Assembly (NCBI GenBank): GCA_006247105.1
Contig: CM016928.1
Coordinates: forward strand, 1-64,000
Length of the DNA: 64,000 bases
Reading direction: 5' to 3'
Source of the DNA: Giardia muris
Taxonomy: Eukaryota > Fornicata > Diplomonadida > Hexamitidae
Shown here: positions 1-8,900 of the stretch, one piece after another
How the letters are laid out: each line of letters opens with the position of its first letter
Position numbering within the stretch: position 1 is the first letter of the stretch
Notes under the pieces: generated by a model
Database searches by the model: none
What the model was told of the DNA's origin: nothing
The model's input: only the letters and a program-made list of their open reading frames with translations
Position numbers and translations under genes: made by a program

Positions 1-245
1 GCAGAAGCGTCCCTGCTACTACTGGTCGCTTTGCAGTCCGTGCAGGCCCCATTGTTGCCCTTCGTACAATGATCCGTCGCCTCTGTTGGGGCCTTGCATG
101 TCCCGTCGATCGAGGCCTCGTTCGCGGTCGCGCACTCCTTGCAGACCTTCCCCAGCGTCCCGAGGTCGAGGCAGCTCCCCGCCTTGCAGTCGCCTGATGC
201 CGTCCCTTCCGTGCACGAGAGGGCCCTCGCGTTCTTCCCTCCCCT
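1..245 (-). CDS. Variant-specific surface protein cassette (unit 0), partial, cut by left edge
   Basis: The minus strand encodes the N-terminal part of a VSP cassette: a K-N-A-R-A-L-S-C-T-E-G header, then C-L-D-L-G-T-L-G-K-V-C-K-E-C, then A-S-I-D-G-T-C, all spaced as VSP CxxC modules. The frame is open from a TGA at 246-248 to the window edge, and no ATG precedes the first cysteine. No signal peptide is present. The same header opens the cassettes that begin near 5262, 18340, 24711 and 26606. It sits directly behind the conserved 3' end of unit 1. The rest lies outside the window, so integrity cannot be judged. Confidence 0.75.
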
Positions 246-252
246 TCACCAT

Positions 253-1800
253 TCACTCACTTTCCCCCTGCATCCGAACCACCAACCGAGGAAGCCCCCG
301 AGGCCTCCCAGGACCAGCAGGACGGCGATGACGATCCCCGCAATGGCACCCCCCGAGAGTCCCGAGGAGCTGGAGGAGGGGGGAGAGGGGCAGACATCGT
401 TGGTGGGAGTGGAGCCGTCCCAGCAGAGGTCGCACGTCCCACTTGGACAGGAGGTGCACCCACTGGACAGGCCGTGCAGTTGGAGGGGCCGGTCACAGTA
501 GTAGTGTTGTAGTACCCCACTGAGAGGCACTTGGTGCAGTCCGTCCCACTCGTGCAGGTGGCGCACCCGGGGGCGCAGGAGACGAGGACGGTTCCATTGA
601 GGTAGAGGCCCGAGGCGGGATTGACAGCTGTGCAGACCCCACCAGAGGCCGTGGTGCAGGCGCTCTTCCCGACCTCCGTGGAGGCGTTGTAGCAGCCCCC
701 GTTGAGGAGGAAGAACTGAGTAGCCGGGGGTCCCGGTCACGTCCTGGCACTTCCCGCACCTCGTGGAGGACGCGTCGGGGGCGGTTCCGTCCTCCTTCTG
801 GCAGATCTGGGTCGCCCTCGTCACGTTCGTCGAGGCGACCAGAAGGCATTCTCCGTTGATCGGGACGAAGCCCGGCTTGCACTCGGAGAGACGGTCGTGT
901 TCCCGACCAGGAACTGCTTCTCCTTCGCACAGACGCCCAGCTCGGCGGCCTTGAAGGTCGAGTAGCATCCATCGAGGTAGGGGACGTATCCATTGAGGCA
1001 GGACGTGCAGGTGCCGGAAGAGTCGGTGCAGACCTTGTCGTTCTTATCCACGCACCCCCCGTCGATCGGGACCTGATCAGTCGGACACTCGGTGCAGACG
1101 AGCCCCGGACCGAGGTTGGTGCAGGAGGTGCAGTTCTTGGGACAGGAGTCGCAGGACGTGATGGCAAGGAGGAGCTGTAGGTCGGGCCGAAGGAGGGGAG
1201 GCAGGCCGAACAGGTCTTCTCGTTCGTGTCGCACGTCTTGCAGTCCTTGATGGTGCAGGCCTTGCAGGTCGAGTCAACAAGGCCGAAGCCGGGGCTGCAG
1301 GCGGAGCAGGTGTCGGCAGCACTCACCTGGGCACAGTTGGAGCACTTGGAGGTGTCACTACAGGAGACGCAGCTCCCGTCCCCCTTGGGGAGGTAGTCCT
1401 TGGCACAGGAGGTGCACTTGAAGGTCGAGTCATAGGTGCAGGTCTCGCAGTTCGCCTTCCCGTTCGTGCTGTCACTGCAGAGGTAGAGGATGTCACTCTT
1501 GACGAAGGTGACCGCGTCCTTGTCCGGGACGGCCGTGCACTTCCCCCCGGTGGCCGTCTTGCAGAGCTTGTTCCCGGGAGAGGTGTCCGTCTTGTAGCAC
1601 CCCCCGTTGAAGAGGAAGTACGGATCTGGGCAGACTGTGCAGGCGCCATCAGCACAAGTAGCACCATTCCCAATCGTGGTGGCCGCAGCAGTGTCACAGA
1701 GCCCGTTGACAGGGGCGGAGTCAGTGTTAGTCGAGACATCGCACTTCTTGCAGAACTCTCCATCAACCCCCGGGATGGTGAAGGTCGAACCACCCCCGTC
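253..1800 (-). pseudogene. VSP cassette unit 1, multiply frameshifted
   Basis: Cys-rich VSP modules run the whole length, from the STFTIPGV header to the GCRGK anchor, but the frame changes repeatedly against intact sister units 5 and 9. I see a lost G near 1165 (after SFGPTYSSSL), a change near 890 at the NTTV-CSECK junction, an extra G in a G run near 730, a lost G near 472 that restores frame, and an extra T near 257 that turns the ending GCRGK-stop into GCRGKVSEW. Nearly all are homopolymer-length changes. The 5' end lacks an ATG: an in-frame TGA lies at 1801-1803. This is either a decayed copy or a stretch of poor consensus sequence. The membrane segment itself is readable. Confidence 0.8.
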
Positions 1801-1824
1801 TCATCCTTCCCCTTCACCATTCAC

Positions 1825-3328
1825 TCACTTCCCCCTGCATCCGAACCACCAACCGAGGAAGCCCCCGAGACCTCCCAGCACCAGCAGGACGGCGATGACG
1901 ATCCCGCAATGGCACCCCCGAGAGCCCCGAGGAGCTGGAGGAGGGGGGAGAGGGACACTTCCCATTGGCGTCGGGGCCGCTTCCATTCCAGCAGGTCGTG
2001 CAGGCGTCCTTCGTGCAGACCGTGCATCCTGAAGGGCAGGCCGTGCAGTTAAAGGTGCCCCCAGAGGCCGAGTTGTAGTATCCGATGGAGCAGCCAGTGC
2101 AGGTGAGGGCATTGTTGTTCGAGGTGCACGTCCCGCACCCGGCCGGGCAGAGGGTGAAGGTCCCTGAGGTCGTGTCGAGAGGGAAGGGGGCGTTGGTGGC
2201 AGCCTGAGTGCACTTCCCATCGGCATCGGCCGTCTGGCACAGCTTGCTCCCGACCGAGGTCCCGGAGGTGGGGGTTATGGGATAGCAGCCTCCGTTGAAG
2301 AAGAAGTAGTTGTTGCTCCCGGCCGGATTCTTGCACGCCTCGCACTTCGTGGCGGTCTTCTCGACAGGATTCCCGTCCGCCTTCATGCAGACGTTGTCCC
2401 CGGCTGCTCTCGTCCCCGTGTTGACGTCCCCGATCGGGGTGCAGGTCCCATCAATCGGGACGAACCCGACCTTGCACTCCTTGCAGACGAGGGCCTCCCC
2501 GACGAGGAACTGGTTGTCCTTGGAGCAGATCCCCATCGAGCTCGCCTTGTAGGGGGAGAGGCAGGCCCCGTGGTAGAACATGTATCCATTGAGGCAGGAG
2601 GCGCAGGAGCCGGAGGAGGGGTCCTTTGTGCACACCTTGTCGTTCACGTCGACGCACTCATCGTCGACCGGGATCTGATCGCTCTTCGAGCACACGTCGC
2701 AGACGAGCCCGAGGCCGAGGTTGAGGCAGCTCTCGCATCCCGTCGAGCACTGGTTGCAGGCCGTGATGGCGGAGCCGTTCTTGACAGGCCCGAACCCCGC
2801 CTTGCAGCCCGTGCACACGTCCTTGTTCGTCCCGCACGTCCCGCAGTTGGAGAGGGCGCAGGGGACGCAGGCCTGGGAGGAGTCGAGGCCGAAGGAGGGG
2901 AGGCAGGAGGTGCAGGTGAAGACTTCTCCGGCACGGGAGTTGGATGGAGTTGGAGATGGAGTTGTTGTTGTCGTGTAGGTGCACGTCCCGCAGTTCTCTT
3001 TTCCTCCATTTGTCGCATCGCTACAGAGGTAGAGCTTCCCGTCCTTGAGGAAGGCCCCAGATGCCGCCGTCCCGCAAGCACCGCTGCTGGCCGCTGAGCA
3101 GAGAATGCTCCCGGGAGAGGACGCCTGGTCGTAGCACCCCCCGTTGAAGAGGAAGTAGTCACCCGTCCCACACGACTCACACGTGCCATCGGCAGTTGGG
3201 GACTTCTGAGTACAGTCACTGCCTGGAGTCCCACACACCCCATCGATCGGGGCCTGACTCGTGTCACTGCACTCCTTGCAGAACTCTCCTTGAACCCCCG
3301 GGATGGTGAAGGTCGAACCACCCCCGTC
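1825..3328 (-). pseudogene. VSP cassette unit 2, frameshifted before the membrane anchor
   Basis: The Cys-rich frame is open from behind a TGA at 3329-3331 through STFTIPGVQGEFCKEC, several GGCY motifs and the S-S-S-S-S-G-L-S-G linker. It then leaves frame because the C run at about 1914-1918 has five C where intact units have six. A second shortened C run (CCC instead of CCCC) lies near 1903. The Cys frame therefore ends at 1814 in a non-hydrophobic tail ending VSEW, while the anchor reads in another frame ending at 1825. The first in-frame start-like codon is a GTG at 3238; no ATG or signal peptide is present. If real, the product would lack a membrane anchor. Confidence 0.8.
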
Positions 3329-3348
3329 TCATCCTTCCCCTTCACCAT

Positions 3349-5262
3349 TCACTCACTTCCCCCTGCATCCGAACCACCAACCGAGGAAGCCCCCGAGGCC
3401 CCCCAGGACCAGAAGGACGGCAATGACGATCCCCGCAATGGCACCCCCGAGAGCCCCGAGGAGCTGGAGGAGGGGACGGCACTGCACTTCCCGTCGGTCG
3501 GGGCACTCCCGTCCCAGCACGTGATGCAGGCCGAGGCGGAGCACGTCGTGCAGCCACTGGGGCAGGCCTTGCAGTCAGAGGAGGAGGCGACGGAGGTCGT
3601 GTTGTAGTACCCGAGACCGCAGGACGTGCAGGCGGTCGCGTTCGTGCAGGCCCCACAACCGGCCGGACAGAGGGTGAAGACGCCTGAGGTCGTATTGAGA
3701 GGGAAGGGGGAACCAGCAGCAGCAGTAGTGCACTGACCATTGGAGGCCGATGAGCACAGCTTGCTCCCGACGGAGCCCGTGGTCGTGGGGTAGCAGCCCC
3801 CCTCGAAGAGGAAGTAGCTGACGCTCCCAACAGTCGAACAGTTCTCGCACCTCGTGGCGGTCCCGTCGACAGGAGTCTTCCCGTCGGCCTTCTTGCAGAC
3901 GTCGTTGGTGGCCGTCCTCGAGATGGTCGAGCTGACCTCGAGGCACGTCCCGTCGATCGGAACACTTCCCTTCTTGCACTCCTTGCACACCAGGGCCTCC
4001 CCGACGAGAAGCTGGTTGCTCCTGGCACAGAGGCCCGTCTTGTCCGCATCGAAGGAGGAGAGGCAGGAGGAGTTGGAGAGCATGCATCCGTTGAGGCAGG
4101 ACGTGCAGGAGAAGGACCCGGAGTAGGTGCAGGTGTCGCAGTTCGCCTTCCCGTTCGTCGCGTCCCCGCAGAGGTAGAGCTTGGTGTCCTTGAGGAAGGC
4201 GATGGAGGTCGGGGTCGAGCAGGTCCCGTCTGCCGTCCGAGTCGTCATTGCCGTGCACAGCTTGTTCCCGACCCCCTTTGACTGGGCATAGCACCCCCCG
4301 TTGAAGAGGAAGTGGGTGCTCGAGGACCCACAGGAGTTGCAGACCCCGACCTGAGTTCCATCTTGGCTCGTCGTGCATGAGCTGGTCGAATCGGCCCCCC
4401 CTTCCACCTTTATACACCTCCCATCGACGGGGGCGAGCCCCTTCCCGCACTTACCGCAGAGGACCTCGGACCAGCCCGGGACGGAGAAGGACTCGAGGCA
4501 GATCCCGAGGCTCTTGAGGCTCTCGGGGCTGAAGCAGCCGTCGTGGAAGAAGAGGCTCCCCTCCTTGCAGGCCGTGCACTTCCCGGCGCTGGAGGCAGGG
4601 GTGCAGGAGGAGGCACTGTCCTTGAGGACGCACTTCCCGTTGACGGGGACGTGAGTGTCAGCATTGCACTCGAGACACACGAAGCTGGTCCCGATCTGCA
4701 TGCAGCTCTTGCAGTTCTCGTTCGATGAGCAGTTGACGCAGGAGGTGATCGTTGGTGCATCGAGGCTCTCCACGACAGGCCCGAATCCGGAGGCGCACTC
4801 CGTGCAGGTCGGCTTGTCGGCGGCGGGGGAGGTGCAGGTCTTGCAGTTGGGAACCCCGTTCGTCTTATCATCACAGGTGTAGAGGCCTGAGGGGTTGGAG
4901 TCGCTCCCCTTCACGAAGATGCCCGTCGCAGTATCAGCCCTCTTTGAGCACTGCCCGTTCGATGCCGTCTTGCAGAGAGCAGCGCCCTTGTCGGCAGACC
5001 CCTGGTCATAGCACCCCCCGTAGAAGAGAAACTTCGTCCCGGACGTGTCGCATGCCGTGCAGACACCATTGGAACACGTGTTGCTCCCGACGGTCGAGCT
5101 GCACGTCCCGTCGATCGAGGCCTCGTTCGCGGTCGCGCACTCCTTGCAGACCTTTCCCAGCGTCCCGAGGTCGAGGCAGCTCCCCGTCTTGCAGTTGCCT
5201 GATGCCGTCCCTTCCGTACACGTGAGGTCTCTCGCGTTCTTCACCTCCCCTTCACCATTCAC
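3349..5262 (-). pseudogene. VSP cassette unit 3, frameshifted before the membrane anchor
   Basis: This is a 637-codon frame that begins with GTG immediately after the unit 4 stop (TGA at 5263-5265) and in the same frame, reading V-N-G-E-G-E-V-K-N-A-R. It carries the CLDLGTLGKVC header and is near-identical to unit 4 over most of its length (FVKGSDSNPSG through CITCWDGSAPTDGKC). After SSSSSGLSG the C run near 3444-3448 is C5 instead of C6, so the hydrophobic anchor is read out of frame and the chain ends at 3349. The conserved GCRGK stop lies at 3353 in the shifted frame. One base separates it from an intact membrane form. Confidence 0.8.
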
Positions 5263-7110
5263 TCACTTCCCCCTGCATCCGAACCACCAACCGAGGAAGC
5301 CCCCGAGGCCCCCCAGGACCAGAAGGACGGCAATGACGATCCCCGCAATGGCACCCCCCGAGAGCCTGGAAGAACTGGAGGAGGGGACGGCACTGCACTT
5401 CCCGTCGGTCGGGGCACTCCCGTCCCAGCACGTGATGCAGGCCGAGGCGGAGCACGTCGTGCAGCCACTGGGGCAGGCCTTGCAGTCAGAGGAGGAGGTG
5501 ACGGAGGTCGTGTTGTAGTACCCGAGACCGCAGGACGTGCAGGCGGTCGAGGAGGTGCAGGCCCCGCACTCCTTCGGACAGGCCGTGAAGGCGCCTGAGG
5601 TCGTATTGAGAGGGAAGGGGGAGTTGGTGGCCTTTGTTGTGCACTGACCATTGGAGGCCGATGAGCACAGCTTGCTCCCGACGGAGCCCGTGGTCGTGGG
5701 GTAGCAGCCCCCCTCGAAGAGGAAGTAGCTGACGCTCCCAACAGTCGAACAGTTCTCGCACCTCGTGGCGGTCCCGTCGACAGGAGTCTTCCCGTCGGCC
5801 TTCTTGCAGACGTCGTTGGTGGCCGTCCTCGAGATGGTCGAGCTGACCTCGAGGCACGTCCCGTCGATCGGAACACTTCCCTTCTTGCACTCCTTGCACA
5901 CCAGGGCCTCCCCGACGAGAAGCTGGTTGCTGTTGGCACAGAGGCCCGTCTTGTCCGCATCGAAGGAGGAGAGGCAGGAGGAGTTGGAGAGCATGCATCC
6001 GTTGAGGCAGGACGTGCAGGAGAAGGACCCGGAGTAGGTGCAGGTGTCGCAGTTCGCCTTCCCGTTCGTCGCGTCCCCGCAGAGGTAGAGCTTGGTGTCC
6101 TTGAGGAAGGCGATGGAGGTCGGGGTCGAGCAGGTCCCGTCTGCCGTCCGAGTCGTCATTGCCGTGCACAGCTTGTTCCCGACCCCCTTTGACTGGGCAT
6201 AGCACCCCCCGTTGAAGAGGAAGTGGGTGCTCGAGGACCCACAGGAGTTGCAGACCCCGACCTGAGTTCCATCTTGGCTCGTCGTGCATGAGCTGGTCGA
6301 ATCGGCCCCCCCTTCCACCTTCAGACACCTCCCATCGACGGGGGCGAGCCCCTTCCCGCACTTACCGCAGAGGACCTCGGACCAGCCCGGGACGGAGAAG
6401 GACTCGAGGCAGATCCCGAGGCTCTTGAGGCTCTCGGGGCTGAAGCAGCCGTCGTGGAAGAAGAGGCTCCCCTCCTTGCAGGCCGTGCACTTCCCGGCGC
6501 TGGAGGCAGGGGTGCAGGAGGAGGCACTGTCCTTGAGGACGCACTTCCCGTTGACGGGGACGTGAGTGTCAGCATTGCACTCGAGACACACGAAGCTGGT
6601 CCCGATCTGCATGCAGCTCTTGCAGTTCTCGTTCGATGAGCAGTTGACGCAGGAGGTGATCGTTGGTGCATCGAGGCTCTCCACGACAGGCCCGAATCCG
6701 GAGGCGCACTCCGTGCAGGTCGGCTTGTCGGCGGCGGGGGAGGTGCAGGTCTTGCAGTTGGGAACCCCGTTCGTCTTATCATCACAGGTGTAGAGGCCTG
6801 AGGGGTTGGAGTCGCTCCCCTTCACGAAGATGCCCGTCGCAGTATCAGCCCTCTTTGAGCACTGCCCGTTCGATGCCGCCGAGCAGAGAGCAGCGCCCTC
6901 GCCTCCACTGGCCTGGTTGTAGCATCCCCCGTAGAAGAGGAAGTAGGTCCCTGTGCATGCCGTGCAGACACCAGTGGTTGTGTCCTTCGTACAATCATCG
7001 GCTGTTGGGGCCTTGCACGTCCCGTCGATCGAGGCCTGACTCGTGTCACTGCACTCCTTGCAGACCTTCCCCTCAACCCCCGGGATGGTGAAGGTCGAAC
7101 CACCCCCGTC
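5263..7110 (-). CDS. VSP cassette unit 4, intact frame without a start codon
   Basis: The open frame of 615 sense codons runs from behind a TGA at 7111-7113 to the GCRGK stop. The header is GGGSTFTIPGVEGKVCKEC; dense CxxC pairs, GGCY motifs, a C-C-W-D-G-type module and the anchor GGAIAGIVIAVLLV follow. No ATG lies before the Cys region; the first start-like codon is a GTG at 6825 (VKGSDSNPSG), well inside the protein. No signal peptide can be encoded ahead of the header because unit 5 ends at 7135. Sequence from about 5600 to 6830 is almost identical to unit 3, so the two are recent copies with different 5' headers. Most likely a silent donor cassette. Confidence 0.8.
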   Translation of the reverse strand, partial: DGGGSTFTIPGVEGKVCKECSDTSQASIDGTCKAPTADDCTKDTTTGVCTACTGTYFLFYGGCYNQASGGEGAALCSAASNGQCSKRADTATGIFVKGSDSNPSGLYTCDDKTNGVPNCKTCTSPAADKPTCTECASGFGPVVESLDAPTITSCVNCSSNENCKSCMQIGTSFVCLECNADTHVPVNGKCVLKDSASSCTPASSAGKCTACKEGSLFFHDGCFSPESLKSLGICLESFSVPGWSEVLCGKCGKGLAPVDGRCLKVEGGADSTSSCTTSQDGTQVGVCNSCGSSSTHFLFNGGCYAQSKGVGNKLCTAMTTRTADGTCSTPTSIAFLKDTKLYLCGDATNGKANCDTCTYSGSFSCTSCLNGCMLSNSSCLSSFDADKTGLCANSNQLLVGEALVCKECKKGSVPIDGTCLEVSSTISRTATNDVCKKADGKTPVDGTATRCENCSTVGSVSYFLFEGGCYPTTTGSVGSKLCSSASNGQCTTKATNSPFPLNTTSGAFTACPKECGACTSSTACTSCGLGYYNTTSVTSSSDCKACPSGCTTCSASACITCWDGSAPTDGKCSAVPSSSSSRLSGGAIAGIVIAVLLVLGGLGGFLGWWFGCRGK

Positions 7111-7134
7111 TCATCCTTCCCCTTCACCATTCAC

Positions 7135-8889
7135 TCACTTCCCCCTGCATCCGAACCACCAACCGAGGAAGCCCCCGAGACCTCCCAGGACCAGAAGGAC
7201 GGCAATGACGATCCCCGCAATGGCACCCCCCGAGAGCCCCGAGGAGCTGGAGGAGGGGGGAGGGGGGCAGGTCCCATTGAAGGACGACCCGTCCCAGCAG
7301 GTCGTGCAGGCCGTCGTGTTGCATCCCGTGCAGCCCGAGTGGTAGATCGAGCACGCCTTGCAGTCGGGGGTGGCTCCAGCTGTGGTGTTGGCGTTGTAGT
7401 ACCCGAAGCCGCAGGACGTGCAGGTGACGGCACCGCTCGAGGAGGTGCAGGCCCCGCACCCCGGGACCTTCGAGGAGCAGGAGGTGAGGACGGTCCCATT
7501 GAGGTAGAGGCCCGAGGTGGCATTGACAGCTGTGCAGACCCCACCAGAGGCCGTGGTGCAGGCGCTCTTCCCGACCTCCGTGGAGGCGTTGTAGCAGCCC
7601 CCGTTGAGGAGGAAGAAGTTAGTGGTCGAGGACCCGGTCACGTCCTGGCACTTCCCGCACCTCGTGGAGGACGCATCGAGGGCGCTTCCGTCCTCCTTCT
7701 GGCAGATCTGGGTCGCCCTCGTCACGTTCGTCGAGGCGACCAGAAGGCATTCTCCGTTGATCGGGACGAAGCCCGGCTTGCACTCGGAGCAGACCGTCGT
7801 GTTCCCGACCAGGAACTGCTTCTCCTTCGCACAGACGCCCAGCTCGGCGGCCTTGAAGGTCGAGTAGCATCCCTCGAGGTAGGGGACGTATCCATTGAGG
7901 CAGGACGTGCAGGTGCCGGAAGAGTCGGTGCAGACCTTGTCGTTCTTATCCACGCACGTCCCGTCGATCGGGGCCTGACCAGTCGGACACTCGGTGCAGA
8001 CGAGCCCCGGACCGAGGTTGGTGCAGGAGGTGCAGTTCTTGGGACAGGAGTCGCAGGACGTGATGGCAAGGGAGGAGCTGTAGGTCGGGCCGAAGGAGGG
8101 GAGGCAGACCTTGCAGGTCTTCTCGTCCTTGTCGCACGTCTTGCAGTTCTGGACGGTACAGGCCTTGCAGGTCTTGTCAGTCTCTCCAACAAGGCCGAAG
8201 CCGGGGAGGCAGGCTGAACAGGAGGAGGTACTCGTGCACGTCTTGCAGCCCGAGGAGCAGGCCTTGCATGATTTGTCGGTCGTGTCGAGGAAGTAGCCAG
8301 ACTTGCACTCTGAGCAGGCGGAGGAGGAGCACGTCTTGCAGTTCTGGACGGTGCAGGCCGTGCAGTTGACGGGGTCGGAAGTGGTGGTGGTGTTGGGGTA
8401 GAAGCCCTCGAGGCACGAGTTGCAGGTGAGGACTTCTCCAGCACGAGAGCCGGGAGTAGGTGGAGTTGGTGTCGCATAGGTGCAGGTGCTGCAGCCCGGT
8501 TCCCCGTTTGTCGCATCGCTACAGAGGTAGAGGTTGCTGTCCTTGATGAAGGTGATGGCATCGGTAGTTGGAGCCGTCTTGCAGGTTCCGTTCTTTGCAT
8601 CCTGGAGGGCGGAGCACAGCTTACTCCCAACCCCCTGTGTCTGGTCATAACAACCCCCGTTGAACAGGAAGTAGTTCCCCGTTCCACATCCTGTACAGAC
8701 ACCACTACCACAAGTAGCACCATTTCCAATCGTAGTGGCCGCAGCAGTGTCACAGAGCCCGTTGACAGGGGCGGAGTCAGTGTTAGTCGAGACATCGCAC
8801 TTCTTGCAGAACTCTCCCTCAACCCCCGGGATGGTGAACTTTGAGTTTGCCTCGCACTCTCCCGTGGCTCGAGCCTTCACCTCCCCCCT
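7135..8889 (-). CDS. VSP cassette unit 5, intact frame without an ATG
   Basis: The open frame runs from behind a TGA at 8890-8892 to the GCRGK stop. The first start-like codon is GTG at 8880, giving 581 residues beginning V-K-A-R-A-T-G-E-C-E-A-N and then SKFTIPGVEGEFCKKC. It contains an unusual run of CxxC modules in the middle (NCKTCSSSACSECKSGYFLDT, then SGCKTCTSTSSCSACLPGFG) before the SFGPTYSSSLAITSCDSC block shared with units 1, 9 and 13. The anchor is intact. There is no hydrophobic signal at the N-terminus. The header is shared with unit 8, whose 3' half is unrelated to this one, which points to module exchange. Confidence 0.8.
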   Translation of the reverse strand, partial: RGEVKARATGECEANSKFTIPGVEGEFCKKCDVSTNTDSAPVNGLCDTAAATTIGNGATCGSGVCTGCGTGNYFLFNGGCYDQTQGVGSKLCSALQDAKNGTCKTAPTTDAITFIKDSNLYLCSDATNGEPGCSTCTYATPTPPTPGSRAGEVLTCNSCLEGFYPNTTTTSDPVNCTACTVQNCKTCSSSACSECKSGYFLDTTDKSCKACSSGCKTCTSTSSCSACLPGFGLVGETDKTCKACTVQNCKTCDKDEKTCKVCLPSFGPTYSSSLAITSCDSCPKNCTSCTNLGPGLVCTECPTGQAPIDGTCVDKNDKVCTDSSGTCTSCLNGYVPYLEGCYSTFKAAELGVCAKEKQFLVGNTTVCSECKPGFVPINGECLLVASTNVTRATQICQKEDGSALDASSTRCGKCQDVTGSSTTNFFLLNGGCYNASTEVGKSACTTASGGVCTAVNATSGLYLNGTVLTSCSSKVPGCGACTSSSGAVTCTSCGFGYYNANTTAGATPDCKACSIYHSGCTGCNTTACTTCWDGSSFNGTCPPPPSSSSSGLSGGAIAGIVIAVLLVLGGLGGFLGWWFGCRGK

Positions 8890-8900
8890 TCACCATTCAC

